In this document: positions 1 through 6,780 of the stretch, in pieces | Layout of the letters: every line of letters begins with the position of its first letter | Position numbering within the stretch: position 1 is the first letter of the stretch | Origin: DATLYF01 sp035575095 | GTDB lineage: Bacteria > Pseudomonadota > Gammaproteobacteria > Competibacterales > Competibacteraceae | Assembly: GCA_035575095.1 (NCBI GenBank) | Contig: DATLYF010000031.1 | Coordinates: forward strand, 1-12,679 | Direction of reading: 5' to 3' | DNA: 12,679 bases | Translations under genes and position numbers: made by a program | Notes under the pieces: generated by a model | Databases searched by the model: none | Told to the model about the DNA's origin: nothing | The model's input: only the letters and a program-made list of their open reading frames with translations

Positions 1-305
1 TGGTGCTGTATTGCCGCCGCGACGACTTCCGCCGCTGCGTCAAGCCGCAGACCTACCAGCGCTTCCTGGACTGGGACCGCGACTTCTATGAGCTGATGCG
101 GCCGGTGCTGGAGCGCGGCATCGCGCAGGGGCTGCTGCCGCACAAGCCATTGCCGGCGCTGACCTTTGGCGCCGCCGCCGCCTGCAACGGCGCCATTCTC
201 ATGGCCTGGACCGAGTGTCCCATGGACCTGGAGCCGGAGCAGGTGCTGGAGGAGTTGATCCAGTTCGTACTGGCCGGCCTGGTGTACCAGGACCGGCGAT
301 TTTGA
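1..305 (+). CDS. Probable TetR/AcrR-family transcriptional regulator, C-terminal part only
   Basis: The frame enters at base 3 and runs about 100 codons to TGA at 303-305. The gene begins before the window, so the N-terminal DNA-binding domain is not visible. The visible part looks like an all-helical TetR-type ligand/dimerisation domain. It has an amphipathic helix ending LERGIAQGLLP, the family's typical 'G.L' turn before the next helix, then a small-residue-rich helix (FGAAAACNGAILMAW), and a final helix ending in a LAGL motif just before the stop. There is no membrane segment or signal peptide. It is convergent with bioB and its stop lies 40 bp from the bioB stop, so the layout does not suggest that it controls the biotin genes. 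The family call rests on helix pattern only; another all-helical regulator is possible. Confidence 0.6.
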   Translation, partial: VLYCRRDDFRRCVKPQTYQRFLDWDRDFYELMRPVLERGIAQGLLPHKPLPALTFGAAAACNGAILMAWTECPMDLEPEQVLEELIQFVLAGLVYQDRRF

Positions 306-345
306 GGCCCGGGCGTGCTGTGGCGCGAACGCGCGGAGTGAGCCG

Positions 346-1362
346 CTACAGCGTGGCGCAGCAGGCTCGCGCAGGCGCCTCGTCCTCCGCCACGGCGCCC
401 TCGGCGCGCAGTCCGAGCCGCTCGAACAGCGCCTGGTCGCGCGCCACGTCCGGGTTACCGGTGGTGAGCAGGCGGTCGCCGTAGAAGATGGAGTTGGCTC
501 CGGCCAGGAAGCACAGCGCCTGGGCCTCATCGGACAGGGAACGGCGCCCGGCGGAGAGACGCACATAGGAGCGCGGCATGAGGATGCGCGCCACGGCGAT
601 GGTGCGAATCAGCTCGAAGCTGTCGATGGGCGGCAGATCGCCCATGGGGGTGCCGGGAATGGGCACCAGCATATTGATCGGCACGCTGCCCGGATGCTTC
701 GGCAGGTTGGCCAGCACCCGCAGCATCGCGGCGCGGTCCTCGCGGGCTTCGCCCATGCCGATGATGCCGCCGGAGCAGACGTTGATGCCGGCCTCGCGCA
801 CCCGCTCCAGGGTATCCAGCCGGTCCTGGAAGCTGCGGGTGGAGATCACCTGCGGGTAGTACTCGGGCGAGGTGTCGATGTTGTGGTTGTAGTAATCCAG
901 CCCGGCCTCGGCCAGCGCCTGCACCTGCGCCTCGGAGAGCATGCCGAGCGTCATACAGGTCTCCAGCCCCAACGCCTTGACCTCGCGCACGATGGCGGTG
1001 AGCTTGTCCAGATCCCGATCCTTGAGCTCGCGCCAGGCAGCGCCCATGCAGAAGCGGGTGGCACCGGCGCTCCTGGCGGCGGCAGCGGCCTCGCGCACCT
1101 GCTCGACCGCCATCAACTTGCTGGCGACGAGCCCGGTGTCGTAGCGGGCGCTCTGCGAGCAGTACTTGCAGTCTTCGGCGCAGCCGCCGCTCTTGATGTT
1201 GAGCAGGGTGGAGAGCTGCACCGTATTGGCGTCGAAGTGCCGGCGGTGCACGCTCTGGGCGCGGTAGATCAGGTCGTTGAAGGGCAGCGCGTAGAGCGCC
1301 AGCACCTCCTCGCGGCTCCAGTCGTGGCGCAGCTCGGCGGCCTCGGCAGGGATCTGGCTCAT
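346..1362 (-). CDS. bioB: Biotin synthase (radical SAM)
   Basis: Biotin synthase inserts sulfur into dethiobiotin, the last step of biotin synthesis, using a radical-SAM [4Fe-4S] cluster and a [2Fe-2S] sulfur donor. The protein is 338 residues, close to the family norm of about 345. The CxxxCxxC radical-SAM motif is at C61, C65 and C68. The [2Fe-2S] ligands are all present at C105, C136, C196 and R268, each offset by 8 from the E. coli numbering. YNHNIDT and the C-terminal NSIFYGDRLLTT block are typical. The C-terminus adds a short Cys-containing tail (ARACCATL). It is last in the bioFCDAB operon, 38 nt after bioA. Start choice: ATG at 1362 gives the usual N-terminus, but the GAGGAG ribosome site at 1375-1380 is 12 nt from it and only 6 nt from an in-frame GTG at 1368, which may be the true start. 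Confidence 0.98.
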   Translation of the reverse strand: MSQIPAEAAELRHDWSREEVLALYALPFNDLIYRAQSVHRRHFDANTVQLSTLLNIKSGGCAEDCKYCSQSARYDTGLVASKLMAVEQVREAAAAARSAGATRFCMGAAWRELKDRDLDKLTAIVREVKALGLETCMTLGMLSEAQVQALAEAGLDYYNHNIDTSPEYYPQVISTRSFQDRLDTLERVREAGINVCSGGIIGMGEAREDRAAMLRVLANLPKHPGSVPINMLVPIPGTPMGDLPPIDSFELIRTIAVARILMPRSYVRLSAGRRSLSDEAQALCFLAGANSIFYGDRLLTTGNPDVARDQALFERLGLRAEGAVAEDEAPARACCATL

Positions 1363-1400
1363 GACCACGGGGTACTCCTCGGTCAGATGGTGTTCGGTGT

Positions 1401-2708
1401 TCAGGCGGCCACTTCCCGGATAGCCCGGGCGACGCCATCCCAAGCGCGGTCCAATTGCTCGTCGCTGGTGCAGTACGGCGGCAGCAAATAGACCACGTTG
1501 CCCAGCGGTCGGATCAGCAGCTCGTGGGCGGCGAACCAGGCCTTGAGCCGGCCGCCGATGCCAGCGGTATAGCCGCTGCCGCGACCGACAATATCCAGTG
1601 CGGCGATGGTCCCGGTCAAGCGGGCGCGCTGCACCTGCGGCAGAGCAGTCAGCTCCTCCAGGCGTTCGCGATGCTTGTCGGTGATGCGTCCCCAGGCATC
1701 GCGGGTGGCCGGCTCCAGCAGCAGCTCCAGGGAGGCCAGGGCGGCGGCGCAGCCCAGCGGATTGGCGGTATAGGAATGACCGTGACTGAAGGCGCGGTCG
1801 TAGGTCTCGGCGAGAAAGCCCCGGTAGATATCCTCGCGGCAGACGGTGGCGGCCAGCGGCAGAAAGCCGCCGGTGATGCCCTTGGAGAGGCAGACGAGGT
1901 CGGGTACCACAGCGATGTGGTCGCAGGCGAACAGCCGCCCGGTGCGCCCGAAGCCGGTCATGACCTCGTCGAAGATCACCAGCACACCGGCCTCGCGCAG
2001 CCGCGCCACCACCTGGCGGAAGAACTCGGGACGGGCCATGTTCATGCCACCGGCGCCCTGCACCAGCGGCTCCAGGATCATGGCCGCGGTCTCGGCGCCG
2101 TAGTTGTCCAGATAGCGCTCCAGGGCGGCCAGGCTGGCAGCCTCGCGCTGTTCCACCTGTTCGTCGGCGAGCCAGGTGCCCGGCCAGGGGATGTCGGCCA
2201 CCGGGAACAGCATCGACTTCCAGGCATTGAAGAAACCAGAGGTGGCGCCGGCCGACATGGCGCCCACGGTGTCGCCATGATAGCCGCCCTGGAACACCAG
2301 GAAGCGGGTGCGCTGCCCCTCGCCGCGGTTGCCGAAGTATTGCACGGCGATCTTCATCGCTACCTCGACCGCGGTAGACCCGTTGTCGCTGTAGAACACC
2401 CGGGACAGATCCCCCGGCAGCAGCTCCACCAGACGTTGCGCCAAGCGGATGGCAGGCTCGTGGGTGTAGCCGGCAAAGATCACCTGCTCCAGCTTGCCCG
2501 CCTGCTCGGCGATGGCCTGGGCAATGCGCGGATGGGCATGACCATGCAGGTTGACCCACCAGGAGGAGATCATGTCCAGGATCTGCCGGCCGTCGGCGGT
2601 GCGCAGCACGGCGCCCTCACCCGATGCGATCAGGATCGGATCGGGGGCGGTCTGCTCCTGAGTGTAGGGGTGCCAGATCGTGGCTTGATCCAGCTTCACC
2701 AGATCCAT
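1401..2708 (-). CDS. bioA: Adenosylmethionine-8-amino-7-oxononanoate aminotransferase (DAPA synthase)
   Basis: BioA is a PLP enzyme that converts KAPA to 7,8-diaminopelargonate with SAM as the unusual amino donor. The protein is 435 residues from ATG 2708, against about 429 in E. coli. Class III aminotransferase landmarks appear in order: IWHPYT near residue 11, SSWWVNLHGHAHP around 48-60, the phosphate-binding DNGSTAVEVAMK near 108-119, GGYHGD with Y143, IFDEVMTGFGRTG near 245-257, the PLP lysine K276 in LSKGITGG, and RPLGNVVYLLPPY near the C-terminus. The WW pair and Y143 are the features that separate BioA from related aminotransferases. An upstream GTG at 2720 is in frame, but the sequence GAGGTG overlapping it sits 9 nt before ATG 2708 and looks like the ribosome site, so ATG is preferred. 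It lies 48 nt after bioD. Confidence 0.98.
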   Translation of the reverse strand: MDLVKLDQATIWHPYTQEQTAPDPILIASGEGAVLRTADGRQILDMISSWWVNLHGHAHPRIAQAIAEQAGKLEQVIFAGYTHEPAIRLAQRLVELLPGDLSRVFYSDNGSTAVEVAMKIAVQYFGNRGEGQRTRFLVFQGGYHGDTVGAMSAGATSGFFNAWKSMLFPVADIPWPGTWLADEQVEQREAASLAALERYLDNYGAETAAMILEPLVQGAGGMNMARPEFFRQVVARLREAGVLVIFDEVMTGFGRTGRLFACDHIAVVPDLVCLSKGITGGFLPLAATVCREDIYRGFLAETYDRAFSHGHSYTANPLGCAAALASLELLLEPATRDAWGRITDKHRERLEELTALPQVQRARLTGTIAALDIVGRGSGYTAGIGGRLKAWFAAHELLIRPLGNVVYLLPPYCTSDEQLDRAWDGVARAIREVAA

Positions 2709-2735
2709 TGTCGCGTTCACCTCGGTCTTGCATTC

Positions 2736-2753
2736 CCGCCCGATAGGGGGCGG
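2736..2753 (-). other. GC-rich hairpin between bioD and bioA
   Basis: Read on the minus strand, CCGCCC and GGGCGG form a 6-bp all-GC stem around a 6-nt loop, a few bases after the bioD stop and about 28 nt before the bioA start. No T-tract follows, so it is not a standard terminator. It could be a processing or RNA-stability element, or a chance structure in GC-rich DNA. Confidence 0.35.
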
Positions 2754-2756
2754 CCC

Positions 2757-3377
2757 TCACAGCAGGCTGCGCCAGTCCGGAAGCCCCGCCGCCGGCAGCG
2801 CCAGGGCGCCGGGCTCCAGGACGGGCAGCGGCGCCAGCTCGGCGAACACCCGCACCCGCCCGAAGTGCTCGATAGCGCGGCGGTTGGCCGCATTGGGCGG
2901 GCCGTTCATCACCACCCCGGCGATGCGGCAGCCGGCCTGGCGCAGCGCCGCCAGCGACAGCAGGGTGTGGTTGATGGTGCCGAGTTGGCTGCGCGCCACC
3001 ACGATCACCGGCAGCCCCAGCCGCACCATCAGATCCACCATCAGGTGCTCCTCGTTGAGCGGCACCAGCACCCCGCCGGCGCCCTCCACCAGTAGCAGGC
3101 GTTCGCTGACGGGGGGCTGAATGGCTTCCAGCGCGATGCGCACCCCGGCCAGCCGCGCCGCCTCGTGCGGCGACAGCGGCTCGGGCAGGGCATATACCGG
3201 CGCGTGGCAGCGCACGCCGGCCAGGCGCGCCACGGTGGGCGTGTCGTGATCCGCGGCCGGCCCGGTCTGCACCGGTTTCCAGTACTCCGCCCCCCAGGCC
3301 CGCGCCAGCAGGGCGCTGACCACGGTCTTGCCCACGCCGGTGTCGGTACCGGTGATGAAGAAGCCGTATCCGTTCAC
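2757..3377 (-). CDS. bioD: Dethiobiotin synthetase
   Basis: BioD closes the ureido ring of DAPA using CO2 and ATP to give dethiobiotin. The N-terminus FFITGTDTGVGKT is the family P-loop (residues about 7-18). K34 in KPVQTG, VEGAGGVLVP near 98-106, SQLGTINHTLL near 130-140 and VMNGP near 156-160 complete the catalytic and nucleotide-binding set. At 206 residues it is somewhat shorter than the usual 220-230. The missing length appears to be in loops rather than at a broken end, because the C-terminus follows a normal terminal helix/strand pattern. The start is GTG at 3377, whose last two bases and the next base form the bioC stop (GTGA overlap); an AAGG site lies 7 nt upstream. This implies translational coupling to bioC. 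Confidence 0.97.
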   Translation of the reverse strand: MNGYGFFITGTDTGVGKTVVSALLARAWGAEYWKPVQTGPAADHDTPTVARLAGVRCHAPVYALPEPLSPHEAARLAGVRIALEAIQPPVSERLLLVEGAGGVLVPLNEEHLMVDLMVRLGLPVIVVARSQLGTINHTLLSLAALRQAGCRIAGVVMNGPPNAANRRAIEHFGRVRVFAELAPLPVLEPGALALPAAGLPDWRSLL

Positions 3378-4204
3378 CCTAACGCCTTTTCCAGCAAGAT
3401 GCTCCGCTCCGACGCGGAGGTGACGACGCTCGCCGCTTCCGCTCGATAGAAACCATAGAGCACATGATAGCCGGCCTCGCCGCTTCCTTGGCGCAGCAGC
3501 CGGCGCAACGCCCCCGGCGTCAGGGGGCGATAGTCGGCACGGGGGGTGGCGGCCCCGATGGCACGCAGGGCGCGCAGGAACTCCAGACCGTCGCGGTAAC
3601 GCAGCGTGTGCTGTTCCTCCAGGCATTCCAGGGCACCGTCACCTGGCCACGCCCGACGCCAGCCCGCCAGGTCGGGATAGGCCGGCACCCCGGCCGCCAC
3701 GCCGCTAGCGCGGCAGGCGTCACGCCACGCGGCGAAGGAGTCGCGGCCCATGGTGGACAGCGCCAGCAACCCACCGGGGGCGAGCAGCGCAGCCAGATGC
3801 GCCAGAGCGGCCGGCAGATCCTGGAACCACTGCGCGGTGAGGCTGGCGCAGATCAGGTCGAAGGGGCCGCGCACGGCGGGCCGCTCCCCGTCCATGACCA
3901 GCCAACACACCCCCGACGGATCGCCCAGGCGGCGTCGGCATTGCGCCACCATGGCCGGGGCCAGGTCGCTCACCCACCACTCTGCCCCAGGCCAGGCCGG
4001 CAGCAGCGCGCGGGTCAGGTAGCCGGTGCCGCAGCCCAATTCCAACACGCGTCGCGGTGGTAGTCGCTGGCGCCGGCGGATCTCCTGTGCCAGCTGCGCC
4101 GCTACCGCCTGCTGCACCGGCGCAGCGCGCTCGTAATCGGCCGCGGCGCGGGTGAAACCGGCGGCCACCCGGCGCTTCCAAGTGGATTCGCCCCGCGCGC
4201 TCAT
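3374..4204 (-). CDS. bioC: Malonyl-ACP (malonyl-CoA) O-methyltransferase BioC
   Basis: BioC methylates the free carboxyl of a malonyl thioester with SAM, disguising it so fatty-acid synthase can extend it to pimeloyl-ACP methyl ester. The protein is 276 residues against about 250 in E. coli. After an N-terminal helix of the BioC type (VAAGFTRAAADYE, residues 13-25) comes SAM motif I, VLELGCGTGYL at 53-63, and the acidic D80 after motif I. The BioC-typical SLTAQWFQDLPAAL is near 121-134, and LRALRAIGAATPR, followed by YHVLYGFYRA near 246-255, is near the end. About 22 residues (from AEAASVV) extend past the usual end. ATG 4204 overlaps the bioF stop (ATGA) and has GGAG 5 nt upstream. No bioH or bioG is interposed, although one often neighbours bioC. 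Confidence 0.95.
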   Translation of the reverse strand: MSARGESTWKRRVAAGFTRAAADYERAAPVQQAVAAQLAQEIRRRQRLPPRRVLELGCGTGYLTRALLPAWPGAEWWVSDLAPAMVAQCRRRLGDPSGVCWLVMDGERPAVRGPFDLICASLTAQWFQDLPAALAHLAALLAPGGLLALSTMGRDSFAAWRDACRASGVAAGVPAYPDLAGWRRAWPGDGALECLEEQHTLRYRDGLEFLRALRAIGAATPRADYRPLTPGALRRLLRQGSGEAGYHVLYGFYRAEAASVVTSASERSILLEKALG

Positions 4205-5424
4205 GGTCGCTCCGCCAAGGCCACCAGCGCATCGGCCAGGGCATCCACCTCGGCCGCGGTGTGGGCGGCGCTGAGGCTGATGCGCAGCCGGCTGCTGCCG
4301 CGTGCCACCGTCGGTGGCCGGATGGCCGCCACCAGCAGGCCCTGCTCGCGCAGCCGCGCCGCGGCATCGAGCACGGCCTGTTCCTCCCCCAACACCACGG
4401 GGATGATCTGAGTGGTGGAGGCCAGGGTGTCGTAGCCGGCCGCCTGCAGCCGTTGCCGCAGCCTGTCGCCGTGGGCGACCAGGCGCCGGCGTTCCTCGTC
4501 CAGCTCTGGCAGCAAATCCAGGGCGGCCGCGATGGCGCCCAGCACCGGTGGCGGCAGGGCGGTAGCATAGATCAGTCCGGCGCACCGATTGATCAGGTAG
4601 TCGCGTACCATGCGCGAGCAGGCGACGAAGGCGCCGAAGCCGCCCAGGGCCTTGCCGAAGGTGCCCATGAGCAGATCGATGCGCCTACCATAACCATGAC
4701 ACAGGCCGGCGCCGCCGGGACCGAACACGCCAGTGGCGTGGGCCTCGTCGATATAGAGGAAGGCGCCGTAGCGCTCGGCCAGCGCCACCAGGCCGGCGAT
4801 GTCGGCGCGGTCGCCGTCCATGCTGAATACGCTCTCGCTGACGATGAGTCGTGCCCCAGGCCTGGCGGCATCGCGGCGCAGCAGGTCTTGCAGATGATCC
4901 AGGTCGTTGTGGCGGAAGCGGATCTGGCGAACGCCGCCGGCCGCCAGGCCAAAGTGCATGCTGGCGTGGTTGAGGCGGTCGCTGTAGACCAGCGGGGTGG
5001 CACCGGCTGCGGCGAGCAGGGCGGCGAGCACGGTGGCATTGGCCTGGAAACCGCCGGGCAAGATGAGCGCGGCCTCCGTGCCCTTGAGCACCGCCAGCCG
5101 CGCCTCTAGGCGCTCGCAGGCCTCGAGGGTCCCAGTGAGCAAGCGCGAGGCGCCCATGCCGGTACCGTAATCCTGCGCCCAGCGCGCCGCCGCCGCGGCC
5201 AGGGCGGGATGGCCGGCCAGCCCGAGATAGTCGTTGCCGGCGAAGTTCAGCAGCCAGTACCCGCCTTGGCACACCCGGGCCGCACTCACCGCTTCATAGG
5301 GCATCAGCCGCCGCCGGCCCGCCGCCGGTAATTGCGCCAGCGCCTGCGCCAGCCGCTGCTGCAAGGTACTCGGCATCACCGACAGCGCCTGCGCATCCTC
5401 GACCCGCGCGGCTTCGTTCTTCAC
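4201..5424 (-). CDS. bioF: 8-amino-7-oxononanoate synthase (KAPA synthase)
   Basis: BioF is a PLP alpha-oxoamine synthase that condenses pimeloyl-ACP/CoA with L-alanine to give KAPA, the first committed step of ring assembly. Counted from GTG 5424 (407 residues), the substrate-site NDYLGLAGHP is at 64-73, NHASMHFG at 152-159 (H153 stacks on PLP), and SVFSMDGD at 198-205. IDEAHATGVFGPGG covers 225-238 with D226 and H229, and the PLP lysine is K258 in GTFGKALGG. RPPTVARGSSRLRISLSAAHT closes the domain. Two starts compete. GTG 5424 has GGAG 7 nt upstream. ATG 5376 gives 391 residues, matching the E. coli length (384), and is favoured if the TTGACA promoter at 5424-5452 is used. It is first in the biotin operon and divergent from argE. 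Confidence 0.97.
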   Translation of the reverse strand: MKNEAARVEDAQALSVMPSTLQQRLAQALAQLPAAGRRRLMPYEAVSAARVCQGGYWLLNFAGNDYLGLAGHPALAAAAARWAQDYGTGMGASRLLTGTLEACERLEARLAVLKGTEAALILPGGFQANATVLAALLAAAGATPLVYSDRLNHASMHFGLAAGGVRQIRFRHNDLDHLQDLLRRDAARPGARLIVSESVFSMDGDRADIAGLVALAERYGAFLYIDEAHATGVFGPGGAGLCHGYGRRIDLLMGTFGKALGGFGAFVACSRMVRDYLINRCAGLIYATALPPPVLGAIAAALDLLPELDEERRRLVAHGDRLRQRLQAAGYDTLASTTQIIPVVLGEEQAVLDAAARLREQGLLVAAIRPPTVARGSSRLRISLSAAHTAAEVDALADALVALAERP

Positions 5425-5452
5425 CTGTAGTCTCCAGCCCCTGCTCTGTCAA
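5424..5452 (-). promoter_or_regulatory. Candidate sigma-70 promoter for the biotin operon
   Basis: On the minus strand a perfect -35 TTGACA (5447-5452) is followed by a 17-nt spacer and TACAGG (5424-5429), a weak -10 with three consensus positions. If used, transcription would start near 5418, after the GTG 5424 codon, so translation would have to begin at ATG 5376. No BirA-type or BioR-type operator was recognised nearby. Confidence 0.4.
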
Positions 5453-5513
5453 TGCGAAAAGGCTATGGTCGGGCAAAGCCCGGCCTCTGTCCAGAGCCGC
5501 GCCACAGGGGCTG
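5435..5513. repeat. Widely spaced 9-bp inverted repeat in the bioF-argE divergent region
   Basis: CAGCCCCTG at 5435-5443 and CAGGGGCTG at 5505-5513 are perfect reverse complements, 61 bp apart. The left arm lies in the spacer of the candidate bioF promoter and the right arm just upstream of the candidate argE promoter. It could be a pair of operator half-sites for a looping regulator, or chance. Confidence 0.3.
5467..5485. repeat. Compact inverted repeat between bioF and argE
   Basis: GGTCGGGC, AAA, GCCCGGCC form an 8-bp stem with one T-G pair and a 3-nt loop in the plus-strand reading. It lies midway between the divergent promoters. No T-tract follows on the plus strand. On the minus strand CCTTTTCG comes some bases later, too weak to call a terminator. 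Confidence 0.35.
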
Positions 5514-5529
5514 CTTTCGGCGCCCGGCG

Positions 5530-5553
5530 CGAATCACTACAATGAGTGGTTCG
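5530..5553. promoter_or_regulatory. Imperfect 24-bp palindrome over the argE -10 region
   Basis: CGAATCACT (5530-5538), six bases, and AGTGGTTCG (5545-5553) match as inverted arms in 8 of 9 positions; the mismatch would be a U-G pair in RNA. The -10-like TACAAT (5538-5543) lies at its centre. This is the expected size and place for a repressor operator. It does not fit the ArgR box, whose half-sites are closer and read TGAAT/ATTCA. A -35 for this promoter is not evident. Confidence 0.4.
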
Positions 5554-5580
5554 TCCGCCATATCCGGCCACGTCGTCCCT

Positions 5581-6780
5581 ATGCCCCACCAGCCTCCCGC
5601 CCTGCTCACCATGATCCGCGAACTCATCGCCATCCCCTCGGTGAGCAGCGTCAATCCGCGCTTCGACCAGGGCAACCGGGTGCTGATCGAGCGCCTGGCG
5701 CAGTGGCTGGACGATCTCGGCTTCGCGGTGGAGATCCAGCCGCTGCCGGGCCAGCCGTACAAGGCCAACCTCATCGCCACATTGGGCAGCGGTCCGGGCG
5801 GGCTGGTGCTGTCCGGCCATACCGATACCGTACCCTACGACGAGGGTCGCTGGCGCCACGACCCCTTCGCCGCGGTGGTCGAGCACGAGCGTATCTACGG
5901 CCTGGGTGCGGCCGACATGAAGTCCTTCCTGGCCATTGCGGTGGAAGCGGTGCGCGGGTTGCGCGCCGCGGACCTGAAGCAGCCGCTGGTGATCCTCGCC
6001 ACCGCCGACGAGGAGAGCAGCATGGCCGGCGCCCAGGCTCTGGTGGAGGCCGGCCGGCCGCTGGGGCGCTTCGCCGTGATCGGCGAACCCACTGGACTCA
6101 GACCGGTGCGCATGCACAAGGGCATCATGATGGAAGCGATCCGCCTCACCGGCCGCTCCGGTCACTCCAGTAATCCGGCCCTGGGAGTGAGCGCCCTGGA
6201 GGGCATGCACACGGTGATCGGTGAGCTGCTCGCCTGGCGCCAGGAGCTCGCCGCGCGCTACCGCAATCCGCTGTTCGCCGTGGCCATCCCTACCCTCAAC
6301 CTCGGCCACATCCACGGCGGCGACAACCCCAACCGCATCTGCGCCGAGTGCGAGCTGCACATCGACATCCGCCCCCTGCCAGGCATGCTCCTGGGCGAGC
6401 TGCGCGAGGCCCTGCACACGCGGCTGGCGCGGGTACTGGAGGGGCGCGGCCTGCAACTGGCCATCACCCCCTTGTTCGGCGGCCTGGAGGCCATGGAGAC
6501 ACCGGCCGACTCGCCCATCGTGCGCGCCGCGGAGGCGCTCACCGGGCACAGCGCTGGAGCGGTGGCCTTCGGCACCGAGGGACCGTACCTGCGCCAGATG
6601 GGGTTGGAGACGGTGATCCTCGGCCCCGGCCATATCGACCAGGCCCATCAGCCAGACGAGTACCTGGAACTGGCCATGCTCGCGCCCGCGCTGCGCCTGC
6701 TGCGCGAGCTGCTGTGGCGCTTCTGCCTGACCCCCGCCGAAACCCGACCGCCTCACACCGAATCGCACCATGGCCAGTAG
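5581..6780 (+). CDS. argE: N-acetylornithine deacetylase
   Basis: ArgE hydrolyses N2-acetylornithine to ornithine and acetate, step five of the linear arginine pathway. It is a cytoplasmic M20-family di-zinc amidohydrolase. From ATG 5581 (399 residues) the metal and catalytic residues fall where they do in E. coli: H80 and D82 in SGHTDTVP, D112 in GAADMK, E144/E145 in TADEESSMAG, E169 in IGEPT, and H356 in DQAHQPDEYLE. The dimerisation-lid signature NLGHIHGGDNPNRIC is at about 240-254. ATG 5581 gives the same N-terminal length as E. coli ArgE. An earlier ATG at 5542 falls inside the -10-like TACAAT and is unlikely. There is no clear Shine-Dalgarno. The last 15 or so residues extend past the family end and overlap argA by 11 nt. 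Confidence 0.97.
   Translation: MPHQPPALLTMIRELIAIPSVSSVNPRFDQGNRVLIERLAQWLDDLGFAVEIQPLPGQPYKANLIATLGSGPGGLVLSGHTDTVPYDEGRWRHDPFAAVVEHERIYGLGAADMKSFLAIAVEAVRGLRAADLKQPLVILATADEESSMAGAQALVEAGRPLGRFAVIGEPTGLRPVRMHKGIMMEAIRLTGRSGHSSNPALGVSALEGMHTVIGELLAWRQELAARYRNPLFAVAIPTLNLGHIHGGDNPNRICAECELHIDIRPLPGMLLGELREALHTRLARVLEGRGLQLAITPLFGGLEAMETPADSPIVRAAEALTGHSAGAVAFGTEGPYLRQMGLETVILGPGHIDQAHQPDEYLELAMLAPALRLLRELLWRFCLTPAETRPPHTESHHGQ

Noticed and set aside
323..334. Terminator hairpin between the TetR-like gene and bioB
   Set aside because: GCGCG-AA-CGCGC is only 4-5 bp with no T-tract on either strand; it is common by chance at this base composition.
346..2559. 737-codon open frame on the minus strand containing bioB
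   Set aside because: Only the part from about 1362 to 346 is BioB. The upstream part is an out-of-frame shadow of bioA with arginine/glycine-rich, low-information composition typical of GC-rich antisense or alternate frames. It is not a BioA-BioB fusion.
1455..3095. 546-codon open frame on the plus strand opposite bioA and bioD
   Set aside because: It is a mirror of strongly recognisable genes, has no domain-like motifs and is rich in H, Q, G and A, as shadow frames are.
5425..5580. BirA or BioR operator for the biotin operon
   Set aside because: No TTGTAAACC/GGTTTACAA pair and no TTATCTATAA-like site was found in the bioF upstream region.
5542..5580. Upstream ATG start for argE
   Set aside because: It overlaps the -10-like TACAAT and adds 13 residues not expected from the family; ATG 5581 matches the E. 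coli N-terminal length.
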